From the NCBI GenBank assembly GCA_016794125.1, contig JAEUKT010000003.1, positions 1 to 64,000 of the forward strand: a DNA stretch of 64,000 bases. The letters are read 5' to 3'. Shown here piece after piece: positions 18,701 to 25,088 of the stretch. Each line of letters begins with the position of its first letter. Within the stretch, counting starts at the first letter, position 1. Both the position numbers and the translations under genes were made by a program. The notes under the pieces were generated by a model. The model made no database searches. It was not told the origin of the DNA and worked only from the letters and a program-made list of their open reading frames with translations. Source of the stretch: Alphaproteobacteria bacterium (GTDB taxonomy: Bacteria > Pseudomonadota > Alphaproteobacteria > Micavibrionales > UBA2020).

Positions 18701-18948
18701 AAATCGGGGAAGCCGTGATGCAGGGTGCAGCCGACAAGCTGCGGCCTATGCTGATGGCGGCAATCGTGCCGTCGCTGGGCTATGTGCCGATGGCGATTTC
18801 CTCGGGCGCGGGCGCGGAAGTTCAAAGGCCGCTGGCAATGGTAGTTATCGGCGGCCTGATCGTTTCGACCATGCTGACGCTGTTCGTCGTGCCAGCCCTC
18901 TACAAGAGATTTACGACTATAGAAGACACTACGGAAGAAGCACTCTAA
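15724..18948 (+). CDS. czcA: HME-RND heavy-metal efflux pump (CzcA family), second copy
   Basis: Encodes 1074 residues, full length. The fourth membrane segment has DFGLIVDGSIIITEN (about 426-440), the DFG/DG/EN signature of the Czc/Cnr/Ncc-type pumps that export Zn, Co, Cd or Ni. A segment rich in charged residues (about 140-170, YEHPEGKGATAKDGTAGW) enlarges the first periplasmic loop. GAAGT precedes the ATG at 15724. With czcC and czcB it forms a complete tripartite transporter. The precise metal cannot be read from the sequence. Confidence 0.93.
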   Translation: MFERIIAFSLHHRYMIALLTLAVAAIGFYSLRSLPIDAVPDITNKQVQINTLAPAFSPLEVEKQVTFPIETALSGIPGLESTRSISRNGFSQITAVFKDSVDIYFARQQVSERMTEAKESLPDGVEPAMGAITTGLGEIYMWTVEYEHPEGKGATAKDGTAGWQTDGSYLTAEGQKLKKDYELASYLRTVQDWIIRPQLKSVPNVAGIDAIGGYVKQYHIMPYPEKLVTFGLSFSEVIEVIENNNASIGAGYIENNGEAYVVRSDGRIENTEQIGSIVVANRKGIPVYLRDIADVGIGKELRTGSASENGHEVVVGTALMLIGANSRTVSDAVDTKLAEVAKSLPTGIKVKPVLNRTKLVDATIKTVQVNLTEGALLVIAVLFWMLGNFRAALITAFVIPVSMLMTAIGMVKGGISGNLMSLGALDFGLIVDGSIIITENCLKKLAERQHHEGRGLTLSERLHETMQAAKEMIQPTVFGQIIIIMVYIPMLTFTGVEGKMFEPMAITVILALAAALVLSLTFVPAMIAIFVKGKVSEKESRLISVAKRGYMPALRGAVAHPLKVAFIAFAAFVAAGFVFMSLGREFIPTLDEKDIAMHAMRIPSTSLSQSQTMQKEVERTVSSFPEVAFVFSKTGTAEMASDPMPPNVSDTFIILKPQEEWPDKKLAKAKLIQRLEEAVNKVPGNNYEFTQPIQMRFNELISGVRSDVAVKIYGDEFAVMEKTANEIAAALKATQGAADVKVEQTSGLPMLEIKLDKPAIARYGLNVSDVLDVISIAVGGREAGLVFQGDRRFDIIVRLPEQLRQDMKAIQNLPVLIESQGDETHDDDPAYVPLRELATLEVVDGPNQISRENGKRRVVIQANVRGRDIGSFVTDAQAAIDSKVKVPAGYWLEWGGQFENLKAASERLALVVPACFFAIFLLLFAALNSVKHAVLVFSGIPLALIGGIMTLWLFQMPFSISAAVGFISLSGIAVLNGLIMVTSINQHVSQGKKIGEAVMQGAADKLRPMLMAAIVPSLGYVPMAISSGAGAEVQRPLAMVVIGGLIVSTMLTLFVVPALYKRFTTIEDTTEEAL

Positions 18949-18984
18949 AAAATCACCGAAACAAAATCTTCAGGAGAAGAAAAA

Positions 18985-19386
18985 ATGAAGAAGATATTCC
19001 CGATATTACTTTTATCCTTGGCCTTGTCGGCTTGCGCCGCAGAGCCGCAAGCAACTATCCACCAGCAGCTTGCCGGAAAGAGCAAGCAGGAGAGGGTGGC
19101 AACGCTTGCCGCCGCCTGTGAGCAGGAATTTGGCAAGAGCCATGTGACGAGAGATAACAGTGTAAGATACGGGAAAACCCGTTACAGACCCCACACTAAG
19201 GAAACGAAAGCCGTCTGTGGTGCTATGACACAGGCCGCAAGCGGTTCGAGAGGCGTTTCGGCAGACCAGCTTTTGAACCAATGCTTGAACGAACAAGTTA
19301 TTGGCGGCAGGCTTAACAAGAACCGCAATAAAGCGCATATTGAGCGGATAAACAACATTTGCCGCGCCTTCCGCGCTGAAATGTAA
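18985..19386 (+). CDS. Small lipoprotein, paralogue of the one at 11090
   Basis: Encodes 133 residues with lipobox ALSAC. The mature part has spaced Cys residues and aligns with the lipoprotein at 11090, including GKSKQERVATLAAACE and a C-terminal Cys-containing helix. The ribosome site AGGA lies in the loop of a small 5-bp hairpin (TCTTC-AGGA-GAAGA). It sits between czcA and the P-type ATPase gene and is probably in the same operon. The function is unknown. Confidence 0.7.
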   Translation: MKKIFPILLLSLALSACAAEPQATIHQQLAGKSKQERVATLAAACEQEFGKSHVTRDNSVRYGKTRYRPHTKETKAVCGAMTQAASGSRGVSADQLLNQCLNEQVIGGRLNKNRNKAHIERINNICRAFRAEM

Positions 19387-19406
19387 ACTCAGAAAGAGAA
19401 CTGGTC

Positions 19407-21677
19407 ATGAGCAATGCGCACGCCGATAACGAAGATAAGTGCTGCGGCACGAAACCTGAAACTCAGGGTTCGCCGCAGCATGGCGGGCATGCTCATGACC
19501 ATTCCGGCGGGGAACATGCCGCTCCCGTCAAATCCCGCCGCATCTTCAAGATTTCCGGCATGGATTGCATCGAGGAAGTGACCATCTTGCGGAAAGTACT
19601 CAGCCCGATCGTAGGAAACGAAGACAAGTTGTCCTTTGACGTACTCAACGGGCGCATGGGCGTAAATGACGACAAGGTGAGCGATGCCGACATTATCAAG
19701 GCGGTATCGCGCACCGGAATGAAGGCCGAAGTCGTCACGGCGGGCAAGGAGCCCCAAGACGCAGGCTCCTACCGCAAATATGCGACCATGCTTATGGTCG
19801 TGAGCGGGCTATTCACGACGGCGGGCTTTCTGGTTGACGCATACACCAAAGGCAGCTTAATGGCGGCCTTTCAGGAAGGCGGCAAGATGCCCGCTGCCGC
19901 GATAGGGCTTTATATCGCAGCAATTACCGCGGGCGGCTGGTTTGTCATGCCGAAGGCGATTTACGCCCTGCGCGGTATGCGCCCCGATATGAACCTGCTG
20001 ATGGTTATTGCCGTGCTGGGCGCAGCTGGGATTGGCGAATGGTTCGAGGCCGCGACCGTCACTTTCCTGTTCTCGTTATCTCTGTCTTTGGAAGCATGGA
20101 GTATCGGCAGGGCGAGGAGGGCGATTGCCGCCCTTATGAGCCTCGCGCCGGAAACCGCCCGCCTGAAGCAGGATGGCGGTGAAAAGGAAGTTCCGGCTGG
20201 CGAAGTGAAAGTCGGTGATACCTTTATCGTCCTTGGCGGCGAACGTATCCCTCTAGATGGCAAGGTGACGCGGGGCGAAAGCCATGTAAACCAAGCACCG
20301 ATTACAGGCGAAAGCGTGCCTGTGCGGAAGGAAGTTGGCGCGGAAGTCTTCGCAGGAACGATCAATGGGGATTCCACGCTCGAAATTGCCGCCACAAAAA
20401 CGTCGGATAACACGACGCTGGCGAATATCATTCGTCTTGTCGGTGAAGCGCAGAACAAACGCGCCCCCTCGGAGCAATGGGTCGAGAAATTCGCCCGCAT
20501 TTACACGCCTGCCGTGATACTGCTTGCGGTCGCCGTTTTTGTCATTCCCGTCATTATGGGGCTATCGGCAAGCGCATGGTTCTACAAAGCCCTTGTTCTG
20601 CTGGTTATTGCCTGTCCCTGTGCGCTTGTTATCTCTACGCCCGTTAGTATCGTTTCATCCCTGACGGCGGCTGCGAAAGCTGGCGTATTAATCAAGGGCG
20701 GGGTGCATGTTGAAACGCCGGGGCGATTGAAGGCACTGGCTTTGGATAAAACCGGCACGATTACCGAAGGCAGGCCGACCGTCGCGGAAGTTATCGCCCT
20801 GTCAGGTCATAGCGAAGAAGAACTCATGGCGCGCGCCAGTGCATTGGAGGCGCGAAGCACCCATCCTCTTGCGACCGCCGTTATAGAATATGCCCAAAAG
20901 AAAAACGTAAAAGTGGAGTCCGCCGAGGATGTTGCCATTATTCCTGGCAAGGGCGTGACGGGGCATTTCCAAGGCAAGGTTTATTGGCTTGGCTCCGAGC
21001 GATATTTGCAGGAGCGCAAACAGGAAACACCTGAAGTAAAAGCCATGATCGCTAAAATCAGCGGCGCAGGCCGCACGGTTATTGTTATCGGCAATGACAC
21101 GCATGTTTGCGGTCTGGTGGCGGTGGTCGATGCCATCCGGCCTGCCGCAAAAGCGGCCTTGGCGCGTTTGCGGGAGTTGGGCATAGAGCATCTTGTAATG
21201 CTGTCGGGCGACAACAAGGCGACGGCGGAAAGCATCGCCAAATCCGTCGGCATTGATGAAGTCCATGCCGAATTGCTGCCGGAAGACAAAGTGACCGCCA
21301 TCGACGGCCTCGTGAAGAAGTATCAGAGCGTCGGCATGATCGGCGACGGCGTGAACGACGCGCCAGCAATGGGCAGGGCAAGCCTTGGCATTGCAATGGG
21401 CGCGGTCGGCAGTGATGCCGCTATCGAGAGCGCGGATATTGCGCTAATGGCTGATGACTTGTCGAAGCTGCCTTGGCTGATTTCCCATTCGCGGCGCACG
21501 TTAAGCATTATCAAGCAGAACATCGCCCTGTCGCTGCTGACGAAGGGCGCATTTATCCTGTTGAACTTGGCTGGAATGAGTACATTGTGGATAGCGATTG
21601 CGGCAGACATGGGAACGACGCTCGTCGTTATCATGAACAGCCTGCGGCTGTTGTCCACATCAGAGAAAACAACGTAA
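19407..21677 (+). CDS. Zn/Cd/Pb-type P1B ATPase
   Basis: CadA/ZntA-like metal-exporting ATPase of 756 residues. The N-terminus is rich in Cys and His (KCCGTKPE, HGGHAHDHSGGEH) and is followed by an HMA domain with GMDC. The core has the membrane CPC motif (about 403-405), phosphorylation site DKTGT (about 447) and GDGVNDAP (about 646). The last membrane segments read LTKGAFILLNLAG and IAADMGTTL. Their Lys and Asp match the zinc-binding residues of ZntA. This places it in group P1B-2 (Zn, Cd, Pb). It moves metal to the periplasm, where the RND pumps can take over. Confidence 0.92.
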   Translation: MSNAHADNEDKCCGTKPETQGSPQHGGHAHDHSGGEHAAPVKSRRIFKISGMDCIEEVTILRKVLSPIVGNEDKLSFDVLNGRMGVNDDKVSDADIIKAVSRTGMKAEVVTAGKEPQDAGSYRKYATMLMVVSGLFTTAGFLVDAYTKGSLMAAFQEGGKMPAAAIGLYIAAITAGGWFVMPKAIYALRGMRPDMNLLMVIAVLGAAGIGEWFEAATVTFLFSLSLSLEAWSIGRARRAIAALMSLAPETARLKQDGGEKEVPAGEVKVGDTFIVLGGERIPLDGKVTRGESHVNQAPITGESVPVRKEVGAEVFAGTINGDSTLEIAATKTSDNTTLANIIRLVGEAQNKRAPSEQWVEKFARIYTPAVILLAVAVFVIPVIMGLSASAWFYKALVLLVIACPCALVISTPVSIVSSLTAAAKAGVLIKGGVHVETPGRLKALALDKTGTITEGRPTVAEVIALSGHSEEELMARASALEARSTHPLATAVIEYAQKKNVKVESAEDVAIIPGKGVTGHFQGKVYWLGSERYLQERKQETPEVKAMIAKISGAGRTVIVIGNDTHVCGLVAVVDAIRPAAKAALARLRELGIEHLVMLSGDNKATAESIAKSVGIDEVHAELLPEDKVTAIDGLVKKYQSVGMIGDGVNDAPAMGRASLGIAMGAVGSDAAIESADIALMADDLSKLPWLISHSRRTLSIIKQNIALSLLTKGAFILLNLAGMSTLWIAIAADMGTTLVVIMNSLRLLSTSEKTT

Positions 21678-21689
21678 CGAGGTGGGCAG

Positions 21690-22448
21690 ATGAAGTCTTT
21701 ACAGACAACGACCGCAATTATTCTAGCGATGGCGATTTCCGGCGCGGCATGGGCGGAAGCGCCCACAGCGGCAGAGAAAGAAGCCAGCCCCTTGGATGGG
21801 TTTTCTATAACGATTGATGCTGTTACCGATTACCGCGACCGTGGCCTGTCCTTGAGCGACGACAGCCCCGCGCTTCAAGGCAGCCTAGATTGGGAACATG
21901 ATAGCGGCCTGTATCTCGGCATATGGGCAACCAACGTCGATTTCAACGACGGCGGGGAGGCCAAATACGAGCTGGACGTATATGGCGGCTATACCTTCGC
22001 TTGGGCGGATTGGGATTGGGATTTGATGGTTAACGGCATCTTTTACCCCGGTGCCTCGGATGCTCTGGATTACGACCTCGTGGAGTTCAGCCTGTCGGCA
22101 GAACATACCTTCGGTATCGTCAAGACCAAGCCTTCCATTACCTTCAGCCCCGACAACTTCGGGGATAGCGGCGTGGCCTTTTATCCCCAACTGGAACTTG
22201 AAGCGCCTATCGCCGAGACAGGCTTCGCCGCGACAGCTTCCTATGGTTTCCAGAGCATTGACGATAAAGCCCGCTATGGATTCGGCGATTATAGCGACTG
22301 GTCAGCGGGGATTAAGTACACATGGAACGACGTCGAATTTGCCCTCCAATATATAGACACCAATTTGAGCAATGCCCAATGCCCCGACGGCTGCGACGCC
22401 ACGGCGGTCTTTTCGATCAGCCACACCTTTGGCGGAAGTGACGGTTAG
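21690..22448 (+). CDS. TorF-family putative porin
   Basis: Encodes 252 residues: a signal peptide (to AAWAEAP) then alternating beta strands of an outer-membrane barrel. VTDYRDRGLSLSDDSPALQG and the DSGLYLGIWATNVDF stretch are typical of the TorF (TIGR02001) family. It ends with a strand finishing in SHTFGGSDG. It lies 12 bases after the ATPase gene, so it is probably in the operon. The role in metal resistance is unknown; it may be a passive outer-membrane channel. Confidence 0.82.
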   Translation: MKSLQTTTAIILAMAISGAAWAEAPTAAEKEASPLDGFSITIDAVTDYRDRGLSLSDDSPALQGSLDWEHDSGLYLGIWATNVDFNDGGEAKYELDVYGGYTFAWADWDWDLMVNGIFYPGASDALDYDLVEFSLSAEHTFGIVKTKPSITFSPDNFGDSGVAFYPQLELEAPIAETGFAATASYGFQSIDDKARYGFGDYSDWSAGIKYTWNDVEFALQYIDTNLSNAQCPDGCDATAVFSISHTFGGSDG

Positions 22449-22458
22449 GGGCTTTGAC

Positions 22459-22485
22459 AGCCCGAAAAAGAAGGGCTATTTTGAT
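22459..22485 (+). terminator. Possible weak terminator after the metal block
   Basis: AGCCC (22459-22463) and GGGCT (22473-22477) form a short hairpin followed by ATTTTG. It is placed ten bases after the porin stop. The stem is short and the T-run brief. Confidence 0.35.
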
Positions 22486-22516
22486 GAAGAGTTACTCAAT
22501 CGGGTGCCTTCCGGTT

Positions 22517-22535
22517 AGCACACATTCTAGCACAC
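22517..22535. repeat. Two AGCACAC repeats beside the tRNA fragment
   Basis: AGCACAC occurs at 22517-22523 and 22529-22535, a 12-bp period, about 60 bases from the tRNA-Leu fragment. Short spaced repeats near attachment sites are often recombinase arm-binding sites. That reading is inference. Confidence 0.3.
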
Positions 22536-22593
22536 TGATTTCGAGACCCCTAAATAGGCTAATAAATACAGTACCTTACGGCAGCCTAAGTTA

Positions 22594-22650
22594 GACTCAA
22601 AATCTTGTTTCCGTAAGGAAGTGTCGGTTCGACCCCGACCGGGGGCACCA
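22594..22650 (+). repeat. tRNA-Leu(CAA) 3' fragment, attachment-site copy A
   Basis: Reads GACTCAAAATC (anticodon loop CTCAAAA, anticodon CAA), a variable arm with stem TTCC-GTAA-GGAA, a T-arm GTCGG-TTCGACC-CCGAC and an acceptor strand CGGGGGCACCA. The matching 5' half (expected GCCCCCG start and D-arm) is not present upstream, so this is not a functional tRNA. It matches copy B at 24604-24660 with four mismatches and one indel over 56 bases. Such 3' tRNA ends are typical attR or attL remnants. Confidence 0.8.
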
Positions 22651-22700
22651 TCTTAAAAGCCACGTTTTGCCTGCAAATACTGCTATTTCGCTTTTTGAAA

Positions 22701-22910
22701 TCAATCAGCCAGTATTTCAAACCTTCCCGGAAAAAACTGCACACTGCTAACACAGTTTTGAAGGAAGGTTGTTGAAATCAGAGATGCGGGAGGCTTCAAT
22801 AAAGATTGAGACGCGTCCGTCAAACTTCGCCGCGCTTTTTTCACCTCATCGCCACTTTTGTCCTTGCCGGATGTCTCGGCAATATACGAGCGGATTTCCT
22901 CTGCTGTCAT
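22701..22910 (-). CDS. Doubtful small ORF after the 415-residue gene
   Basis: Encodes about 69 residues from an ATG at 22910, or 80 from a GTG at 22943 that lies four bases after the upstream gene's stop. The N-terminal half is charged (MTAEEIRSYIAETSGKDKSG) and could be real coding sequence. The C-terminal half has no clear character. There are no recognised motifs. Together with the tRNA fragment it fills the gap between 22448 and 22947, where I see no other gene. Confidence 0.28.
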   Translation of the reverse strand: MTAEEIRSYIAETSGKDKSGDEVKKARRSLTDASQSLLKPPASLISTTFLQNCVSSVQFFPGRFEILAD

Positions 22911-22946
22911 TACCTGAATAATCTGAGGACGTACAGTTATCACTGC

Positions 22947-24194
22947 TTAAAATTCTAGCTTCACGCCACGCGCAGGCTTGTCGGCAAGCTTCTCTTCGGC
23001 CTTCGGCTCAAAAACGGCAAGGCTGATCTTGTAATCCGCTGGCAGGACGGGTGCGATGACTTCTTTGACCCATGTCGTGAATTTTTCGGTACTGCCCATC
23101 TCCTTGCGCAGGGTCTGCAGCAGCTTTTCGATCTGGAAGTCGCGCGTGGGCATCTGCGGATACTGATAGATGTCAAGCGGCAGATAGCCCTTTTCGTTTT
23201 CCTGCAGCAGCAGCTTCTTGGCTAGGTCGATCGCCACATCAGTGCCGAGCAACCGATCGAAGGCAGCGAGCATGGGTGACAAACTGTCGGTAAAGGTGCG
23301 TGAATCCTTAGGCGTGCTAAGGAGGTCGCTCGCCACCCATTTGCGGTGCATGGGCGTGTTTCCCTTGGCATCCGTTGCGGATAGTAGCTCGAATATGCCG
23401 TCGGCTTTCTGCTGCGGCGTGGCAGCGTCGCCCTTCAATTGTATCTCTAGCAGGCGAAAAAATGCCTTGCCGGGGAAATGCTCGGTCAGCAGCGTGCCGC
23501 GATATACGACAGGATCGGCGCTATCGTAAAAGTCTTTCATCTTCGCTAGTTGGCCTTTCGAATAGTCGCTCAGGTCGGTTTTCTTCTGTTGCTCGGCGAT
23601 ATAGGTCGCAATTGCCGGACGCAGTTCCGCGAGCGTTTCGCGTAAGGCTGCGGCCGTGACGGGATGGTACATATCGGTCGTCAGCGCATCGACTCTGGCG
23701 TACTCTTTCGAATCCCGGGCAAGAACGCTCCGCACGTTCTGGAAGTCGTAGGAAATGCCCGCGTCAAAACTACCGAGCGGCTCGGAAAGGATGCTCTTCA
23801 TTATCGCATCAGCTTTTTCCTCTCCCGCCCATTTGTAGAGTATGTCGAGGATTGGCTCGTGAGCCTCGCGATGGCCACCGTATTGAAGCGATTTGTGGAT
23901 CACTGACTGGCCGAGATTATTGGTCGCGGTTAGCAGCGCGACGCGCTTTGCCGCATCCGGCTCCGCTTTCTCGAGCGCAGCCAGCGCTGCGGTGGTGAAT
24001 TCCTTGTGCCTGTTATGCCCGATGTCACTGAAATAGCCGTCGACCATGTACGACAGGCCGCTGTCTGGTACGTCCTTCGACATCGGCGTCAGCAGCCATT
24101 TTCTGCCTACATCCGTTTCGAAAACTGCTGTCACTTGTTCGGGTGATTTCAAGTCTGATAAAAGGTCTACGAGAATTCTATTGGGAAGCGACAT
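22947..24194 (-). CDS. Unknown 415-residue protein between tRNA-Leu repeats
   Basis: Family not recognised. The protein is mostly helical with no signal peptide or membrane segment. Two segments resemble each other: LLTATNNLGQSVIHKS (about 101-116) and LLSATDAKGNTPMHRK (about 266-281). Both recall the start of ankyrin repeats (DxxGxTPLH), so a divergent ankyrin-like or solenoid protein is possible. The tail is rich in Lys and Glu. It is the only clear gene between the two tRNA-Leu 3' fragments and is transcribed leftward, against the chemotaxis region beyond. A cargo or effector role is inferred from location only. Confidence 0.7.
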   Translation of the reverse strand: MSLPNRILVDLLSDLKSPEQVTAVFETDVGRKWLLTPMSKDVPDSGLSYMVDGYFSDIGHNRHKEFTTAALAALEKAEPDAAKRVALLTATNNLGQSVIHKSLQYGGHREAHEPILDILYKWAGEEKADAIMKSILSEPLGSFDAGISYDFQNVRSVLARDSKEYARVDALTTDMYHPVTAAALRETLAELRPAIATYIAEQQKKTDLSDYSKGQLAKMKDFYDSADPVVYRGTLLTEHFPGKAFFRLLEIQLKGDAATPQQKADGIFELLSATDAKGNTPMHRKWVASDLLSTPKDSRTFTDSLSPMLAAFDRLLGTDVAIDLAKKLLLQENEKGYLPLDIYQYPQMPTRDFQIEKLLQTLRKEMGSTEKFTTWVKEVIAPVLPADYKISLAVFEPKAEEKLADKPARGVKLEF

Positions 24195-24603
24195 GGGGCA
24201 TATAACTCCAGTATTAATTGTACACTAAACCGAGGGCTACTGCTGGCGGTGACAATAGCAATGAACCTCGAACAAATAGTTCGTAGTTGTTTTGGAGCGC
24301 AGTAATTAAGGGGCAGGCGTCAGGTGAGAAACAAATCCACCTACGGAAAACCACTCTGTCGATAAAAGCGCTAGCATGACTTTACTACGTATCAAATCAC
24401 AGCACGCCAGTCAATATGTAAATTATTAACACTTGAGTGCGCCAGAAGATCGGAGATTGGTCTTCTCCGATAAATTGTACCATTTTCAGTGAGGAAAAAA
24501 TCCTGTCGGTCAGGAGTAATAAAATTATACACAGTTTCATGCACAGTCAAAAATGGGCTAATAAAAAACCAATTTTGCCAATGGGTTACGCAATTTCAAC
24601 ATC
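24195..24603. other. Intergenic stretch, no gene seen
   Basis: About 400 AT-rich bases between the 415-residue gene and tRNA fragment B. No ORF with a convincing ribosome site or composition, no RNA gene and no clear repeat was found. It probably contains the promoter of the leftward gene, but I could not pick one out with confidence. Confidence 0.5.
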
Positions 24604-24660
24604 ACTCAAAATCTTGTTTCTGTAAGTAAGAGTCGGTTCGATCCCGACCGGGGGGCACCA
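24604..24660 (+). repeat. tRNA-Leu(CAA) 3' fragment, attachment-site copy B
   Basis: Starts ACTCAAAATC and ends GGGGGGCACCA. Compared with copy A the variable-arm stem is broken (TTTCTGTAAGTAAG), one T-loop base differs and there is an extra G in the acceptor strand. It is more decayed than copy A. Core chromosomal genes start eight bases later, so this probably marks the outer, older edge of the island. Confidence 0.78.
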
Positions 24661-24668
24661 ATTTTCAA

Positions 24669-25088
24669 TCAGGCTTTGCCAAAGCGCCCGCGCTGCTCCA
24701 GCCATTTGACAACTTTTTCGATATGGTCGGCTAGGGTATTGGCCTTGAACGGCTTGACGATGTAAGACGTTGCCCCTGATTTCAATGCCTCCTGAATATA
24801 CCGCTGGCCGTCTTCACCGGATACGATCACGAAGGCGACATTGTCGTAGGCGCGGTCTTCGCGGTATTGCTGCATCAGTGCAACGCCGCTTTTGCCTGTC
24901 ATGCGCCAGTCCAGGAAAAGTACGTCGTAGCCCGATGCCGACATTTTCTCCTCCGCCTCGGCTGCGCTTGAAGCGGTATCGATCTGCGTGATGCCGAGGT
25001 CGCCCAGCATCTGTTGCAGCGCCTTGATGACCACGCGGCTGTCATCGACGATCATGTATTTCAGTTGTTTTGCTTTATCGTCTGTCAT
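24669..25088 (-). CDS. CheY-like single-domain response regulator
   Basis: A 139-residue receiver domain. The acidic pair is in MIVDDSRVV, the phospho-acceptor Asp in VLFLDWRMTGKSG, and the conserved Lys in YIVKPF. There is no output domain. It overlaps the REC-REC-GGDEF gene by TCAT/ATGA, so translation is coupled. Its closest relative in the window is the regulator at 31623 (shared FLDW, GxSGV, DR-YD-V and a KW-E-R ending), which lies at the other end of the chemotaxis genes. The target is unknown; a chemotaxis or c-di-GMP link is likely from position. Confidence 0.88.
   Translation of the reverse strand: MTDDKAKQLKYMIVDDSRVVIKALQQMLGDLGITQIDTASSAAEAEEKMSASGYDVLFLDWRMTGKSGVALMQQYREDRAYDNVAFVIVSGEDGQRYIQEALKSGATSYIVKPFKANTLADHIEKVVKWLEQRGRFGKA

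Larger units (their letters stand above)
1..24660. mobile_element. Right-hand part of an integrated genomic island with metal-resistance cargo
   Basis: Conjugation-type genes (ArdC, relaxase fragment), a helicase-type defence fragment and a long metal-resistance block precede two partial copies of a tRNA-Leu(CAA) 3' end. Core-type chromosomal genes begin immediately after the second copy. Islands that use tyrosine recombinases commonly enter at tRNA 3' ends and leave such partial copies. No integrase and no intact tRNA-Leu are in the window, so the other end must lie to the left. The two tRNA fragments suggest two adjacent insertions, roughly up to 22650 and 22651-24660. The left boundary is not visible. 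Confidence 0.7.

Noticed and set aside
17542-18825. 427-residue minus-strand ORF inside czcA
   Set aside because: Shadow of the czcA reading frame. The translation is rich in Arg/His with no domain pattern.
22594-22604. Anticodon TCA (selenocysteine-type) in the fragment
   Set aside because: With the 7-base loop aligned as CTCAAAA, positions 34-36 are CAA, so the tRNA is leucine-type. The TCA reading is a frame error.
22594-22650. Intact tRNA gene
   Set aside because: Only the 3' part from the anticodon loop is present. The expected GCCCCCG start, D-arm and 5' anticodon strand are missing upstream, and the same holds for the copy at 24604.
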